Source: Cercospora beticola (lineage: Eukaryota; Ascomycota; Dothideomycetes; Mycosphaerellales; Mycosphaerellaceae). From it: 64,000 bases of DNA. Below, piece by piece: positions 33,137 to 44,674 of the stretch. The translations under genes and the position numbers were made by a program. Below the pieces are notes generated by a model that was given only the letters and a program-made list of their open reading frames with translations, did no database searches and was not told the DNA's origin. The stretch lies in NCBI RefSeq assembly GCF_033473495.1, contig NC_088943.1, positions 1,034,001 to 1,098,000 of the forward strand, given 5' to 3'. Within the stretch, counting starts at the first letter, position 1. Each line of letters begins with the position of its first letter.

Positions 33137-34095
33137 GACCTTCGTTGCGGCGTTGATTATTGTTAATTCGATAGGATGCAATACGCGGAGAGTCTAGACA
33201 CCAAAGATGCGCATGGGGAAAAGGGAGAAACATGATCGGTGTTCGCAGGCTTCATACGACTTCTTTCCTGGACGTATACAATGCATCACCGCCACACACT
33301 GCTTCAGAGGACGTTTCGATACACCGTCGCCATCATTTGCCTACCGCGATACATTGGGCTGTTTGCGCGCCACACCCTGACTGGTAGCTTGCAAGCAGCT
33401 GAGCGACTGCATTGGCGTAGCAGAAGCTGAGGATGATCAAGACGCGCCGAAACGCCGAAAAGAGGAGACTGCAGTAATGAGGCCACAAAAGATGCCCTCG
33501 CTCACATTAGTGGGGAATTACAGTACTTAGTATTGGAAGATTTTGTTTGGAATTCTGTTCTCGTAGCATTTTCTGTGCTGCCTTGTGTGGACCTCTGCGC
33601 ATTTCTGAAATAGTGAATCTCCAGAGTGCCGACTTTAGAGCACACGGGCGTGCGCATCTAGACTAAAAGATGAAGAACGATTATGTCTGAATCTCTGTTC
33701 GTGGAATGTTCTATGCTGCGCTGTGTGAAAACTTTCTGCGCGTGTCCAGGAGAATGAGTTCCATGAACGGCGCATGTAGAACACGCGGCGCGCGATTCAG
33801 CGAGCAGCAGCAAAAAGAGGAATGCGCATCGTCGTCGGATCTCCTGAGTTGACTACCTTTTCTTTCCAGATGCAAAACGCCCTCCATAAGTACAGAGCGA
33901 GGAAAATGAAAAGATCATCAGTCAGTTAAGCAACAAAAACCAGTATCAGTGTAGAACTCCTTCGCTTGCCATGCGGCCCTCTCTTTTTTGCCTCCGGTGT
34001 AAAAAATGGTCATGTCGTATCGCTTTCTTGATCTTGCTCGCTGTTTGATCGTTGTCGAAAGTAGCCGAAATCGCTGATATGTCTCTGTGTAATGT
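33137..34095. other. Intergenic region with degenerate tandem duplication
   Basis: No gene seen. 33551-33658 and 33690-33795 are diverged copies of one segment (see repeat entry). 33840-34095 is probably the 3' UTR of the SWIB gene. Confidence 0.55.
33551..33795. repeat. Diverged tandem duplication, about 140-bp period
   Basis: The first copy (ggaattctgttctcgtagca at 33550, then ttttctgtgctgccttgtgt) corresponds to the second (tgaatctctgttcgtggaat at 33689, then gttctatgctgcgctgtgtg). Both go on through ctgcgc, an agtg/agtt block and a closing acacg-gcg-gcgc. Many substitutions and small gaps separate them. Confidence 0.55.
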
Positions 34096-35167
34096 CTAGA
34101 CGGTCACCTCGTCCACGGGGTACAGGTGACTTGCGAGAAGCTTGTTCATGGTGAACATGTGCACTTTGTCGGCCTTGAAGACTGCTCGCATTTTGTCGTC
34201 GCACACGATCTGGCGCTTGTCGTTGGGGTCTTGCATGTCTCGCGCTTTGACATAGGCCCAGATTTGCTTGACTGTTTGCGGGCGTGAGAGCTGAGTTTCG
34301 CCCAACATGGCTGCGAGTGGCTCTGAAAGTGCCATGGGTTTCTGTGAAGACGTTAGTGGGCAACGAACGTACATCTCGCCTCTGATCCTACTCACGTGAA
34401 AGCCACCCTTCTTCTCCTTCACCGGCTTGTCTCCGCTCTCGACAGCACTATCGTCGTCGCTATTGACCTTGGCCGAACTCTTCTTCTTGGGCTTCTTCGT
34501 CTTCGCCGCGGGCGCTTTCCGCTTTGCGCCTCCACCGCGCGTCGAACGCGCTGATTGCGCGTTGAGTTCCACAGCCAGTCTCCTCGCCATCTCCTCATCT
34601 GTCTCAGCTTTCTTCTCCTTCTTCGCTTTCTTTGGCGCCGGAGAGTCCTCCACGTCGCTCAACTCCTCGCTATCCGCTTTGCGCTTATTCGAGGCAGATG
34701 GGGACTCTGCGTAGCCATTGCTCTCACTCGCGTCGCGTTGTCCATTGCCGTTCGCAGTAGGAGCGGGCTCACTGTAGCCACCATCCAGTCTCTGCTTCTC
34801 TTGTGCCTTGTCGAAGCGGTTCATAATCAGTTCGGTGATGGCTTGCTAGAATCGTTGTCAGCGCATCCTCGCCATCTTGCGGGCCCGAATCCCTACCTTT
34901 TGGCTAGACAGATCATGACCAACTTGCTCTTGGAGCTCCTTTCGTATGCGCTTGGCGGATATGGTATTGAGGTCGGAGTTGGCCAAGACATTGTCAATGA
35001 TGGCGCTGTAGGCCGCGTGCTGTTCGAGAGGTACTATAAAGACACTTTGGTTAGCCAGAAATGGTCCGCGGACATGGACGAGTGTCTACAGGAGCGCAGC
35101 GTATTCTTGAAGCGCAGGTGCATGCGCCTTTGATCGTGGAGGCAGAGCACTTACGAGCGTCGGTCAT
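34096..35167 (-). CDS. SWIB/MDM2-domain protein with N-terminal DEK-C-like domain
   Basis: Exons 35167-35155, 35033-34897, 34845-34396, 34341-34096 encode 281 aa starting MTDALPLEQHAAYSAIIDN. Residues about 5-65 (ISAKRIRKELQEQVGHDLSS...ITELIMNRFDKAQ) look like the DEK C-terminal helical domain found in the UAF30/TRI1 family. A long Lys/Ser/Glu-rich linker with nuclear-localisation-like runs (KRKAPAAKTKKPKKKSS) follows. The C-terminal SWIB fold has KPMALSEPLAAMLGETQLSR, VKQIWAYVKARDMQDPNDKR and MRAVFKADKVHMFTMNKLL. Such proteins are nuclear; in yeast Uaf30 is part of the RNA polymerase I upstream activation factor, and Tri1 is sumoylated. Here the function is inferred from architecture only. 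Confidence 0.88.
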
Positions 35168-35794
35168 GGTGGGCGCCTCGGTGCTTGTTCGCCGATTGTT
35201 CTGGGCCGAAGGAGAGCGCGATGGCGAGGGAGCAAGCGGGAGGTGAAGCAGGCGATGTTTGCGCGCAATGCGTCTCGCGGTTTGCTGTCGCGGTCGACAA
35301 TGGGCAGCGGGCGGTTGATTGTGCAGAAGCGGGTCTCGGCGGTGATGGTCGTGCTGTTGCGGGTTCCAGAAGCGTGACGGACGTGGCTGGAGAGAAGTGA
35401 GCCGACGTGAACTCTCAACTCAAGCAAACGCCGCCCGTCTTTCTACCGTCTGCTTGGCGACTGACAACCCATTCACCTTCCCCTCGCTGCCCCATCAACG
35501 CGATTATGTGCACGACTTGGCACATACGGGCGAGTGAACATCAGATCGGGTGGAGCAATCTTCACGTTCCGTCGTGCTGGGATCGCACGTTCCTTTGCTC
35601 GGCTACTGTGCAATGAGACAACTGTGTCACTCTCTCTGTGGAACAGGCACGCGGGCGCCGAGAGGCATCATCACCATCAAGATCGCACTGTTGTGAGATT
35701 GTATCATAGGCATCTGCGCTGTTCTACGTTGCTTGACATTGCTTTACATTATTCGTTGAAGGCGTTCAACATCCCTAAAATATGTCTAGTCCTT
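35168..35794. other. Intergenic region
   Basis: 5' flank of the SWIB gene and 3' flank of the invertase gene. No gene seen. Confidence 0.55.
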
Positions 35795-37676
35795 TTACTG
35801 CTCTCCAAACAAAGACCTCTGGCTCACGTAACCGCTGGACTGGGTCACATTGCCTTGCACGGTGCCGTTACCGTCCGCTTGCGGAGCCCAGGTATCTTTC
35901 AGACCCCAGATGCCCACGCTGCTGCTAGCATTTGCTGGAATGCCACCAACGAACACAGCCACAGTGTCCAGCTGCCTGCTTGGGAAGACGGAGAGAGTTC
36001 CGACAGCCTGGGCGCCATTCAGGAACACCTCAATGATGGAGTTGTCGTACACGACCTTAAGGTCCCAGCTTCCATCGTCAGGAACGAAGGTTCCTTCCTC
36101 GGAGAATTTGTCGGAGAAGTATGGGTTCTCGCTGAAACCCAAAAGGTTTCCACGATCGATCCAAATGCCAGGCTCACCAGCCACCTTGATTCCACCACGG
36201 ATATATTCTCCGGTCACCGAAGAGGAGATGGTGAAGTTCGCAGTGCCACGACGAGTGGTGGAGGTCAGACCAGTGATGTTGGCTTCCAAGTAGATGGCGC
36301 CGCTCTCGACCTTGTCAGCAAAGTACGAGATGACAGAACCATTGCCAAGGGAGGAGTTGTATGCCAATTCGTTGTCGAGCACAGCTTCGATATTGTATGG
36401 TGCAGAGACCAGGTCATAACCGCGCATGGAGATGTTGGCGAGCTCGAACGTGCGAGGCACAGTCATTGCAGAGCGGAACTGGCCATTCTCGATCAGACCT
36501 GTCGGGACAAGAGAAGTGTACTGCCAGTTCGATGCCCAGCCCAAAGCGATTGGTGCTTGACCAGCTTCTGTTCCGTAGAAGAACTGTGCAGCATAGTTAT
36601 CCTTGCCAAAGTCGGTCAGGCGTGTTGCGCCATCGTAAGGAACGAAGTGGGTTCCGTTGAACTCGCCTGGGAAGTATTGAGATACACTGCCACCACGAGG
36701 TCCACCAGGGTTGATGGAGATGAGAAGGAACCAAACAGGCTCATCTTGTCCACGCATGGGCACCTGTACAAGGTTGGGGCATTCGTATTGCACGCCAAGA
36801 TAGCCGTGGCTGGTGAAGTTGGAGGCAAATTCCCATTCCTTGAGATCGGGCGAGGTGTAGATGCCAATGACGAACTCGGTAGCAAATGCTACAGTCATCA
36901 CCCAACGCGAGGTAGGTGCGTGCCAGATCACATGTGGATCGCGGAATTGCGTAAGGTTGAGATTGAGAACAGGGTTGCCCTCGTAGGCCTCGAAAGAGTA
37001 TCCTCCATCTCTGCTGTAGGCAATTGCCTGGTACTGAACGCCCTGCTGGCCATTAGGGTATTCGGCTGCTGTGTAGATAGCAACCACTCCATTGTCTTGA
37101 TCGGGGAAGAAGCCTGAGGTGTTGTTGGTATCGACGACGGCAGAACCACTGAACAGGTACTAGGCGAGGTTAGCAGAGTGCTCGTAGCTTGTCAACATTC
37201 GAACACTCACAGTATAGTCGTTCGGAGGGAAGAATGGGATCTTCTGGTTCGTCCAGGTGTACAGATCCTGCGAAGTAGCATGGCCCCAATGTTGGTTGCC
37301 AGCGACTGGCGTGATGGGGTTGTATTGATAGTACAAGTGCCATGTCCCGTCTGGTGATCGATGCATTCCGTTGGGGTCTAACATCGATTAGCTTCTGTAT
37401 GCAGCCTCCAAAGCATCAAAACTCACCATTCATGAAGTAACGAGGAGGAGTGAAATGCACTCTTGGTCGCAAGTAACTCGTGTAGTTGCCCGGAATTGGT
37501 GCATCTGTAGGCACGCCAGGCGCGAAATAAGTCGCCGTGGCATTAGGGAAGACGTCTGGTAGTCCCGTTGCTGTATTCGACGTGCCAGCTGCTTGCGCGG
37601 CAGCTTCACGTGCGAACACAGCCGCCGCTGGGATAATGCTCTTGAACAACATGGTGGAAACGTAGGACCCGGACAT
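35795..37676 (-). CDS. Secreted glycoside hydrolase family 32 (invertase / fructan hydrolase)
   Basis: Exons 37676-37427, 37377-37211 and 37159-35795 give 593 aa. ATG 37676 (MSGSYVST) or, more likely for secretion, ATG 37652 ([20 protein letters not shown]) provides a signal peptide. The GH32 catalytic triad is visible: nucleophile Asp in MNDPNGM (about residue 84, formed across the first splice site), the transition-state-stabilising Asp in FRDPHV, and the acid/base Glu in YECPNL. About a dozen N-x-S/T sequons indicate heavy glycosylation. The C-terminal beta-sandwich is present ([20 protein letters not shown]). Hydrolyses sucrose and/or fructans outside the cell; the sequence does not separate invertase from inulinase or fructosyltransferase with confidence. 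Confidence 0.94.
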
Positions 37677-39224
37677 TCAGGAAAGTTTTCTGACGAGGTC
37701 GGGTCTTTTCTTACTTATGTTTTTTGCGATCTCCAGATCTACCCCACTTGTATGCACGCCGTCGACAATGTCTGACCTTGGTCCAGATAGTGGAGTGCAG
37801 AACAAGCACTTGGGGCTATACTATTTCGTGTCATCACGCTGCACTTTACGGTCCGATATCGAGATACTGCCGAGCGTCTCGTCATTGCCGCCCAGAGTAA
37901 GGCCTCGCGACGGAGAGGCGCCGTGAAGGAAAGAACCCAAAAGAGCGCTCTGGCCATATTAGTGGACGATGTTCCTGGCCTGCAGGCAAGGTGGAGTCCC
38001 CACATGGAGGCTGGCGGAGCTGAACAGGCATTGGACGCGATTCGGCGGTTTTGCGGTGGAAAAGCACGGGACTTGGCGGCGAAAGGCAGGCGTCATATTT
38101 GCTTGTATTCACAGCGTCATAACGAGGCTTTGCGGCGGCGGCCAAGGTGGGGGAGAAACGCGATCTGACTTCCATCGTGCGTGGTTGTTTACCAGAAGGA
38201 TTTGCTTTCCGTATATCGCGGGGAGATGCGGAGATGGAGTCCTGGTCCCTGGTGAAGTGTCCTGTTTGGCGGAAAACGACATGCATGCTGGAGCCATGTG
38301 ATTCCGCGCGAACAGAACGAGCAGCGTGATTTCCAGGACTCCACGTGGTCCCCACTCACTTGTTCTCGGCAGAAGCTCGACTACCGGCAGTCTGGAAAAC
38401 GGCGAAACCTTCCCATTCGGCATCGGACTAGTGATGCCGTACTGCCTCAGGCCGGGCCATTGAGATGCTTCGAGATAAAAGAAGTCAGCAGTTAGTAGCA
38501 GTCGATCGGGCAAGAGGCCACATGCGGCCCCAAGCTACTCTGAAATTTTTATGTCAGCGTTCGATGACCGTAAATTTGCTCTCCTCGCGGTTCAACCGGC
38601 ACTTGGGAGTAGGTCGTAGCAGGTCTTGTACAAAAGCAGTTACGATGCGCCGTAGTGGCTCATGCCACGCGTGTTCCTCTGGCCATCGGACTTCTGCTGC
38701 ACAGCTGTGCTGAGCGCAGCTTCGTATTTGACTCGGCAGCTATGTGGCACGCGGCACAAGAGATCCAGAGTGCATAGTCGCGTCGCGTTCACATTTTGGT
38801 TCTTGCTAGAGCCATCCCGTGAGCTCGTCATCTAGTAGATCTCGTACCACTCCAGCGAGCCAGCAATGTTCCAGCTGCTTCAGCAGTCATTGGACTGTGG
38901 CCGATGGTGCCTTCGCATCGGGGCAGAGCATCTGCAGACTAGAAGGTCTTTCTGAGCCATTGGCCGATGAGAAGTGAGCTTCCACGCTCGTTAACTGTTG
39001 CACCTTATCAGACAACACTCCTCACTTCAAACAATATGAGTGCATTGGAGTCCTTGGTCTGAGTTCAAATATCGTGTTGCACTGTCTTCCCTTTCTTTCC
39101 TCCATCTGCTCTCCAAAGTTCGCAACTGGCCCGTGCGCGGGACCCACTAAAATTTCTCGAGCTTCGAACTGCACTTCGCGACTTCGATGCCAATGTCAAC
39201 AACCACGCAAGGCGGTCCGCAGCG
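37677..39224. other. 1.5-kb intergenic region upstream of the invertase gene
   Basis: No convincing gene; several short frames of low quality occur (for example 37882-38355 minus). The invertase promoter must lie in the left part. SYGGRG-type words matching the carbon-repressor (CreA) consensus occur, but this short motif is frequent by chance. Confidence 0.45.
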
Positions 39225-41666
39225 ATGTCGAATCCACCGCAGGTAAAATGCAATTCGTACCCGCCCATGAAGATTCAAAAGACGACGCAGCTGTCAGTCA
39301 AAGATGCTCAACCCATTCTCGCGAAATTCCTTGAGCGCACCAAGACGAGACCACATTTACATCCGGACGCGTGGCTAGCGACTGAGGGAGTGCGATGGGG
39401 CTCAAAAGGAGGGCCGAACGGCGGATGGGCCATACATCATCTGAAGCGCATTGAGACCGGCATGCGAGGCGTCAGCCTGATGCCCGAGAGCAGAGAAGAG
39501 CTTGTCGCCAAATTCGGCGATGAAGCTATTCAGCATGGAGTCACTACTAGTGATCCCAACCAGATTGGCGATGATTTCGCAGTGGATGAGGCCATTGCTC
39601 AAACCGAGTCTCACTACGTGGAGGATAAGATTGACCTGACAGGCAAATCTGGCAAGGACTTGACAGCCGCCGAAAAAAAGGCTCGAAAGGAAGCAAAGAA
39701 AAAGCGCAGACAGCAAGAGCAGGCAGACGGAGAGCGAGCAGGGAAGCGCAAGAAGAAGGAGACTGACGTCACCGACCTGGACAAAGATGCGGATGCACAA
39801 TCGAAGGAGTCCTACGAGCGAGAGCAAGAGATCCTCGAGGGCGAGGTTGGCGAGCGTGATGGTGGCTCCAATTCCAAGCAGAATATCCCGCCACCTGTGT
39901 TAGTCACGCACGACTCAGATGGAGAAGTTGTGGTCCAGAAGCAAGCGCGCACTGCAGAGGAAAAGGCTGCACGCAAGGCCGCAAAGAAGGCGAAACGTCA
40001 TGACAAAATGGCTGCTAAAGCCAAGGCAAGTGCCCAAAGTAGTGAGACAGCAGGTCCGGCTGAATTGAGTGATTAGGAGTCACCCAGTTCCAACCAGCCT
40101 GACTACGATCAGCGACTACAGAGACAAATTGCGCAATGTGTCAGGGACATGGAAACTACTGACACCATCGGACGCGGATGGTATGGCGTCATCATCGTGC
40201 CCAAGAAGCAGAAAGACGAGAGCTTTCACGACAAAGCTATGCGCAAGGCCGCCAAGATCATCGTGCAGACGCGGCCAGATCTTGCAATTGGAGATTTTGG
40301 TAAGCCTGTACGGGAACGCGATCACAAGGTGGCTTTCGTGTTGGACAGCAGCGGAAACATCGTGGTACCAAAGAAGCGGAAGAACGAGAACCGAGGAGAG
40401 AAAGCTGCTCGCAAAGCTGCTGAAATGGCCGTGCGCATGCAAACGGCAAACATGGTGCGCATCAGGCAGGACGCTGCCAGTAACGGTTCTCAGGATCCTG
40501 GAGTGGTCGACCTGGCTGGTGATGACTCTCGCAGCATCATCGTGCCGAAGAAGCGGAAGGGCGAGACGCCAGAAGAAAGAGCTGTACGCAAAGCTGCGAA
40601 GAGAGCAAGCAAGGCAGTCAGACAGGCTCACGTGATTGAGGAGCCAGGTCGCAAGTCGCAGCGGCGGGGCACGACAATGGAGGAGAGGTTGGCTCGAAGT
40701 GAAGAACGCCGCAGGAAGTACCAATATGCTGAGTCGCAATTGGACCCACGATTGCAAGGCAAGGACCGCGGGGGTGACTGGGAGTCGGAAGCCTTTGTGT
40801 CCAGGCGCTTTGGCGCTCTTCCAACTCTTCAACTGAACGTCAGAGGTGTTGCGCGTCCGAAGATGGAGACTATGGAGGAGAAGTGCCATGACTGTGGCGA
40901 GACTCACGTCACCAGGAGTTGGTACTGGGCCAGAACGGTTCACGATGCATGAGTCTTACTCTGCCATTCCTGCTACAACTCGAGATATAACGGCCGTTGG
41001 AGAAAATCATGGACAGAGAGTCTTAGGCAACTTGGTGCGAAAAACGCGCCTGAAAAGATCGAATGCCAGCCGCAATACAGCAGCGATGGCCACGAGGATG
41101 CTGAAACGGATGAGACTCGTCTTCGCGATGGCCGTGGCCAGTTCGTCGTGCCAAAGAAGCGGAGAGAAGGGAAAGCAGAACAAAGAGCAGTACGGAAGGC
41201 GGCCAAGGAAGCGACCACCCTCACAGTGCAAGAGTCTGCTGGAGTGGCTCGCGACGCGAACGGTCGTGAACGCGACCGGACTCGGGACGGATGGCATGTT
41301 TCCCGTCTGCATGAGGTACGTGAGCGAAGGGAAGCTGCAGCGGCAGCGGCAGCAGCGCAGGACGGCGAAGAGATCGAGATGTTCGGCTTGGGTAGAAATC
41401 GGTATGGCAACAAGTGGCTGCCATACAAACCGAAGCTCTCCGAATTGGTGGAAGATTGCGTTGAATGCGGGGATACTGAGGCGAACCGGTATCGTTTCGC
41501 AATGCGAGGGCGCAAAACCTGGGTACTCATTTGCGATACCTGCTACCAACGTGCTTGGAGAGCCGAGAGGGCAGCCCGGAAAGGCGACAAGAAGAAGCCC
41601 CAAGCCTACTATGGCGCCCGGAGTGACTATATTCTTCAAGGGAAACTGGACAATGTGCCTTACTGA
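39225..41666 (+). pseudogene. Modular zinc-finger / VPKKRK-repeat reading frame broken by two in-frame stops
   Basis: One frame is open from ATG 39225 to the stop at 41664-41666 except for TAG at 40074-40076 and TGA at 40950-40952. The pieces (283, 267 and 172 aa if begun at the next ATG) are in the same phase. No family name is recognised. N-terminal region: WLATEGVRWG and GGWAIHHLKRIETGMRGVSL, then Lys/Glu/Ala-rich coiled sequence. A basic module recurs about five times: a (I/V)(I/V)VPKK core, then R(K)AAK, near 39930, 40190, 40356, 40530 and 41136. Two GATA-like C-x2-C...C-x2-C fingers lie at 40884-40973 and 41457-41543. The TGA sits inside the first, where the second has Trp (KTWVLIC). 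No in-phase GT..AG intron removing either stop was found. Either a recently disabled gene, a readthrough gene, or sequence error. Confidence 0.7.
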
Positions 41667-41721
41667 GCTGGTACTGCATCGCTCTGTTGCATAATATCGA
41701 GCTACGCCACTGCTTCGACGC

Positions 41722-43238
41722 CTACAATTCCTTTTTCTCGCCGTTTGCGTTCTTAGTCGCCTCCTCAGCAGCATCCTTTCCGCCAATCTTCACATCCTCG
41801 GACGAGATCCTCTTCTCACTCGTCCAACCGATAGCCTTCAATCGCTCAGTCAGGATTGGATGTGAGTAATGGAAAGCGGAATACATCCAGTCAGCATCCA
41901 TAGAGCTCAAATTCTGCTTTTGCAGCTTGATCAAAGCTGCTGCGAGTTCACTTGCATAGCCAAGCTCAAAGGAGAAAGCATCTGTACAAACGTTAGCATT
42001 GGTAGCAGAAACGAAAGTTATTGGAAAAGGTAAACCTACCAGCCTCGAACTCGAACTTTCTCGTCAGTGCGTTCATGCCGAACTTGACCAGCGAATCCGT
42101 CGGGCTCAGAACTTCGTTAAAGAGCAGGAACCCGATGAGAATCGGCCTCTCCGTCTCAAAGCCAAATGCCCTGTATAGACTATTGTTCTTGATGAACACG
42201 CTAAAGAGCGCGAAAATGTAGAATAAATGGAACGAGCTGATTCCCAACAGCTTCGCAGTGTGACCCATCTTCCAGTGTCCGAGCTCATGCGCCAAAACAG
42301 CCTCAATTTCTGGTGTCGTGCTCTTTTCAATCAAAGTATCGTAGAGGACAATCTGCTTTTGAAGACCAGGAAGACCAGTGAAGTAGGCATTGCTGTGGCT
42401 GCTTCGCTTCGAGCCATCGATGACTTGGAGTTTGCCGAGGGGGAATTTGAGCTTCGCTGCGAGGGCTTCGACGCGGTCTTTGAGGTCACCGGCGGGGAGA
42501 GGGGTGAGCTTGTTGAAGAGCGGGACGATTACGCTGGGGTAGATCGTAATTGCCAGGAGTTGGACCAGGAGCATGAAGACCCAGATGTAGAGGAAGAACT
42601 AGACGCAAAGTCAGCATGAGGAACATGATCTCTTTCCCGCGATTGGCCAAACATACGTTGTCTCCCGTCTTCTGAATAATCTTGAAGAACGCAGCACCGA
42701 TCGGTATTCCGAAGGCCAGACTCAGTGCCTGCCCCTTGATCATATCCGTGATCCATAATCCCACAGTCTGCTTATTGAACCCGAATTTCTCCTCCAGCAC
42801 AAAGTGATGATACCAGCTGAATGGCAGTCCAATGATCGTCTCAACCCACGAGTAGGAGAAAGCGAAAACCAAGGACCTCGTAATCTCTCCTCCAAACCTC
42901 GCCGGGAAGAATCGATTCACCAACAATCCACTGACAGCCCACCAGGCAGGATAGAAATCGTACGTGATGAGAGCGAGGTTCTTAAGCTGGTTGAAGGCGC
43001 CATTAACGACTCCGAATTGGGCTTTGGCACGGCCGTAGGCTTGGGATTTGTCGTGGGTTTTCTGATCGATTTCGTTTTTGAGCTGGGCGGGGATGCGCTG
43101 TGATTTGAGGATTTGGTATTGGCGGTAAGTGAGGTAGGATTCGAGGGCGTATTCGGCGACGGAGAAGGTGATGATGAGCGTTTTCCAGGGGATGTAGTCT
43201 TGATCGATAGCGGCGCCGAGGCGGCGGAGGAGGTCCAT
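41722..43238 (-). CDS. STE24: CAAX prenyl protease STE24 (M48 zinc metalloprotease)
   Basis: Integral ER/inner-nuclear-membrane protease that removes the -AAX tripeptide from prenylated proteins, and in yeast also matures a-factor. Exons 43238-42657, 42598-42040 and 41981-41722 give 466 aa, normal length. Zinc site: VLAHELGHWKMGH (HExxH), with the third ligand Glu in RKFEFEADAFSFELG, which is completed only after splicing the second intron. Several membrane segments are visible (for example LVFAFSYSWVETIIGLPFSW, FFLYIWVFMLLVQLLAITIY, LFYIFALFSVFI). DGSKRSSHSNAYFTG is the conserved Ste24 loop. The C-terminus is Lys-rich (KNANGEKKEL). Its stop lies 56 bp from the stop of the broken zinc-finger gene (convergent). 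Confidence 0.96.
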
Positions 43239-43886
43239 GGTGAGGGGCGACCTCTCTGGGTCTTCTGGGATTTCGTGGTGCTGAGAGGCGTTGTTTGCTC
43301 CCTACATACGGGATGAATGGTGGAAGTTGAGAATTATAAAAGAGCGACGGGATGTTGGAGCGAGAGAGCAATACGTGTCGTCAGTGAGAGCTTGTCCGCT
43401 GGTCCCTTTCGCATGTGCAAGGATTTCCCCACAAAAGTTGCTGACGCGACTTGTACACGTCCCTGCACTTCACTTGCAAAGCAGTGTATAAATACGGCAG
43501 AATATGTAAGACTACAGCTATCCAACATGTTGATCAAATACGGGACACGTTGCTCGCGCTGAGTCGAGAGATCGACTTTCAGACATCGGTCGGCCCTGGC
43601 CTTGAGTGGCTCGGGGCCATTTTCCCGCAAAAATAGCTTTCCTGGCAGTGATAATATACGACATTCTTGAACACAGCTTTCTGTGCTTACGATTAGAATT
43701 TTGGGACTGAGTCCCAGAAGACGCGCTTTAATTGATGCTGGGTTGAGGTAGATGTGTTGCTGTCCAGCTGGTTGCGAGGACATGAAGCAAGTCTTGGCAG
43801 AAAGACCCCCGAGCTCCGCAACCGCCTCACCTCACATCGACAGCGACACTGTCGAGCGACCACGATTAGCACACATCACCGTTACA
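43239..43886. promoter_or_regulatory. Divergent region STE24 / bL34m with TATA-like elements
   Basis: A tataaata box (43487-43494, plus strand) lies about 390 bp before the bL34m ATG. On the minus strand tttataatt at about 43334-43342 lies about 100 bp before the STE24 ATG. Neither is proven. No gene seen. Confidence 0.35.
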
Positions 43887-44287
43887 ATGCTTTGCTCACG
43901 CTGCATGCGGGCTACCACAAGCGCACTGCGCTTCTCTTCCCAATCAACACAACGGCGGTACGCCTTCTTCAATCATTAGCACTGCGCGGCGACTAATCAC
44001 CCTCTAGATCTCTCTCCCTTCTCACTACAACACTTACGCGGCCAGCGCTCACCCCCACACGACCGAGTTTACCAGCATCCTCAGTCGAGTCAACAACGTT
44101 CGCACAACCGACATCATTGACTGGTCTGTCAATATCGCAAGTACGAGGCGCGAAACGCGACACATATAACCCATCGCACGTTGTGCGGAAACGAAGGCAT
44201 GGATATCTCAGCAGGGCGAAGACACGGACGGGGATGATGATAATCAAAAGACGTAGAGCGAAGAAGAGAAGCACGATGAGCCATTGA
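43887..44287 (+). CDS. MRPL34: Mitochondrial large-subunit ribosomal protein bL34m
   Basis: Exons 43887-43957 and 44008-44287 (50-nt intron with ctaat branch site and ctag acceptor) encode 116 aa. The N-terminus MLCSRCMRATTSALRFSSQS is Arg/Ser-rich without acidic residues, an import presequence. A Thr/Pro/Ser-rich spacer follows. The last about 42 residues form the bL34 domain: YNPSHVVRKRRHGYLSRAKT, then RTGMMIIKRRRAKKRSTMSH, the K/R-rich pattern of bacterial L34 (RKRRHGF...R..R..G..vi..RRaKgR). The gene is easily missed because the conserved part is in a different frame from the ATG exon and has no nearby ATG. Confidence 0.9.
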
Positions 44288-44674
44288 TGTGTAGTTATTG
44301 TTCAGTGGGAGGAGAGTGGACGGCATAGGGTAGCTGAAGACGGGATTTTGCAATCGCATGCGCAGTGCAGGCGACACCATACAGGCGGTATCAATGGCAC
44401 CACGGGTGTTGTGACAACAGTGTAAGACATATCTATGAGCTCGCCATACAGGAATCGTGTAGGCATCACGAGGCGGCAGAGCTGGAAAAGCAGCAGGAGC
44501 ATGGAAGGAGTGCCAGAGACAACGGCTCTGCGCCTGTAAGACAATCACATTTGCAAGTGAACGTCTAAGACAGATCTCATTCACTTCGACGCCCAGACTC
44601 GCTCACTCACTACAAATTCAGTACATTCCACTGACATTTCGTTACTGACATTCTGATCTGACTCCTCCATCACA
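44288..44674. other. Intergenic region
   Basis: 3' flank of bL34m and 5' flank of the next gene. The open frame on the minus strand (44129-44584) overlaps bL34m and looks like a shadow. Confidence 0.55.

Noticed and set aside
37882..38513. Overlapping 130-157-aa frames upstream of the invertase
   Set aside because: Pro/Arg/Ser-rich chance-like translations in several overlapping phases, no consistent exon chain.
40004..40145. Introns that would splice out the TAG at 40074 (donor GTGAGA near 40043, acceptors at about 40113 and 40122)
   Set aside because: The donor and acceptors look good, but the intron lengths (71 or 80 nt) shift the frame away from the downstream module, so they do not rescue the reading frame.
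40074..40952. RIP (repeat-induced point mutation) as the cause of both stops
   Set aside because: TAG could derive from CAG in a CpA context, but the TGA (from TGG or CGA) is not in the preferred RIP context. The surrounding DNA is neither AT-rich nor obviously C-to-T depleted.
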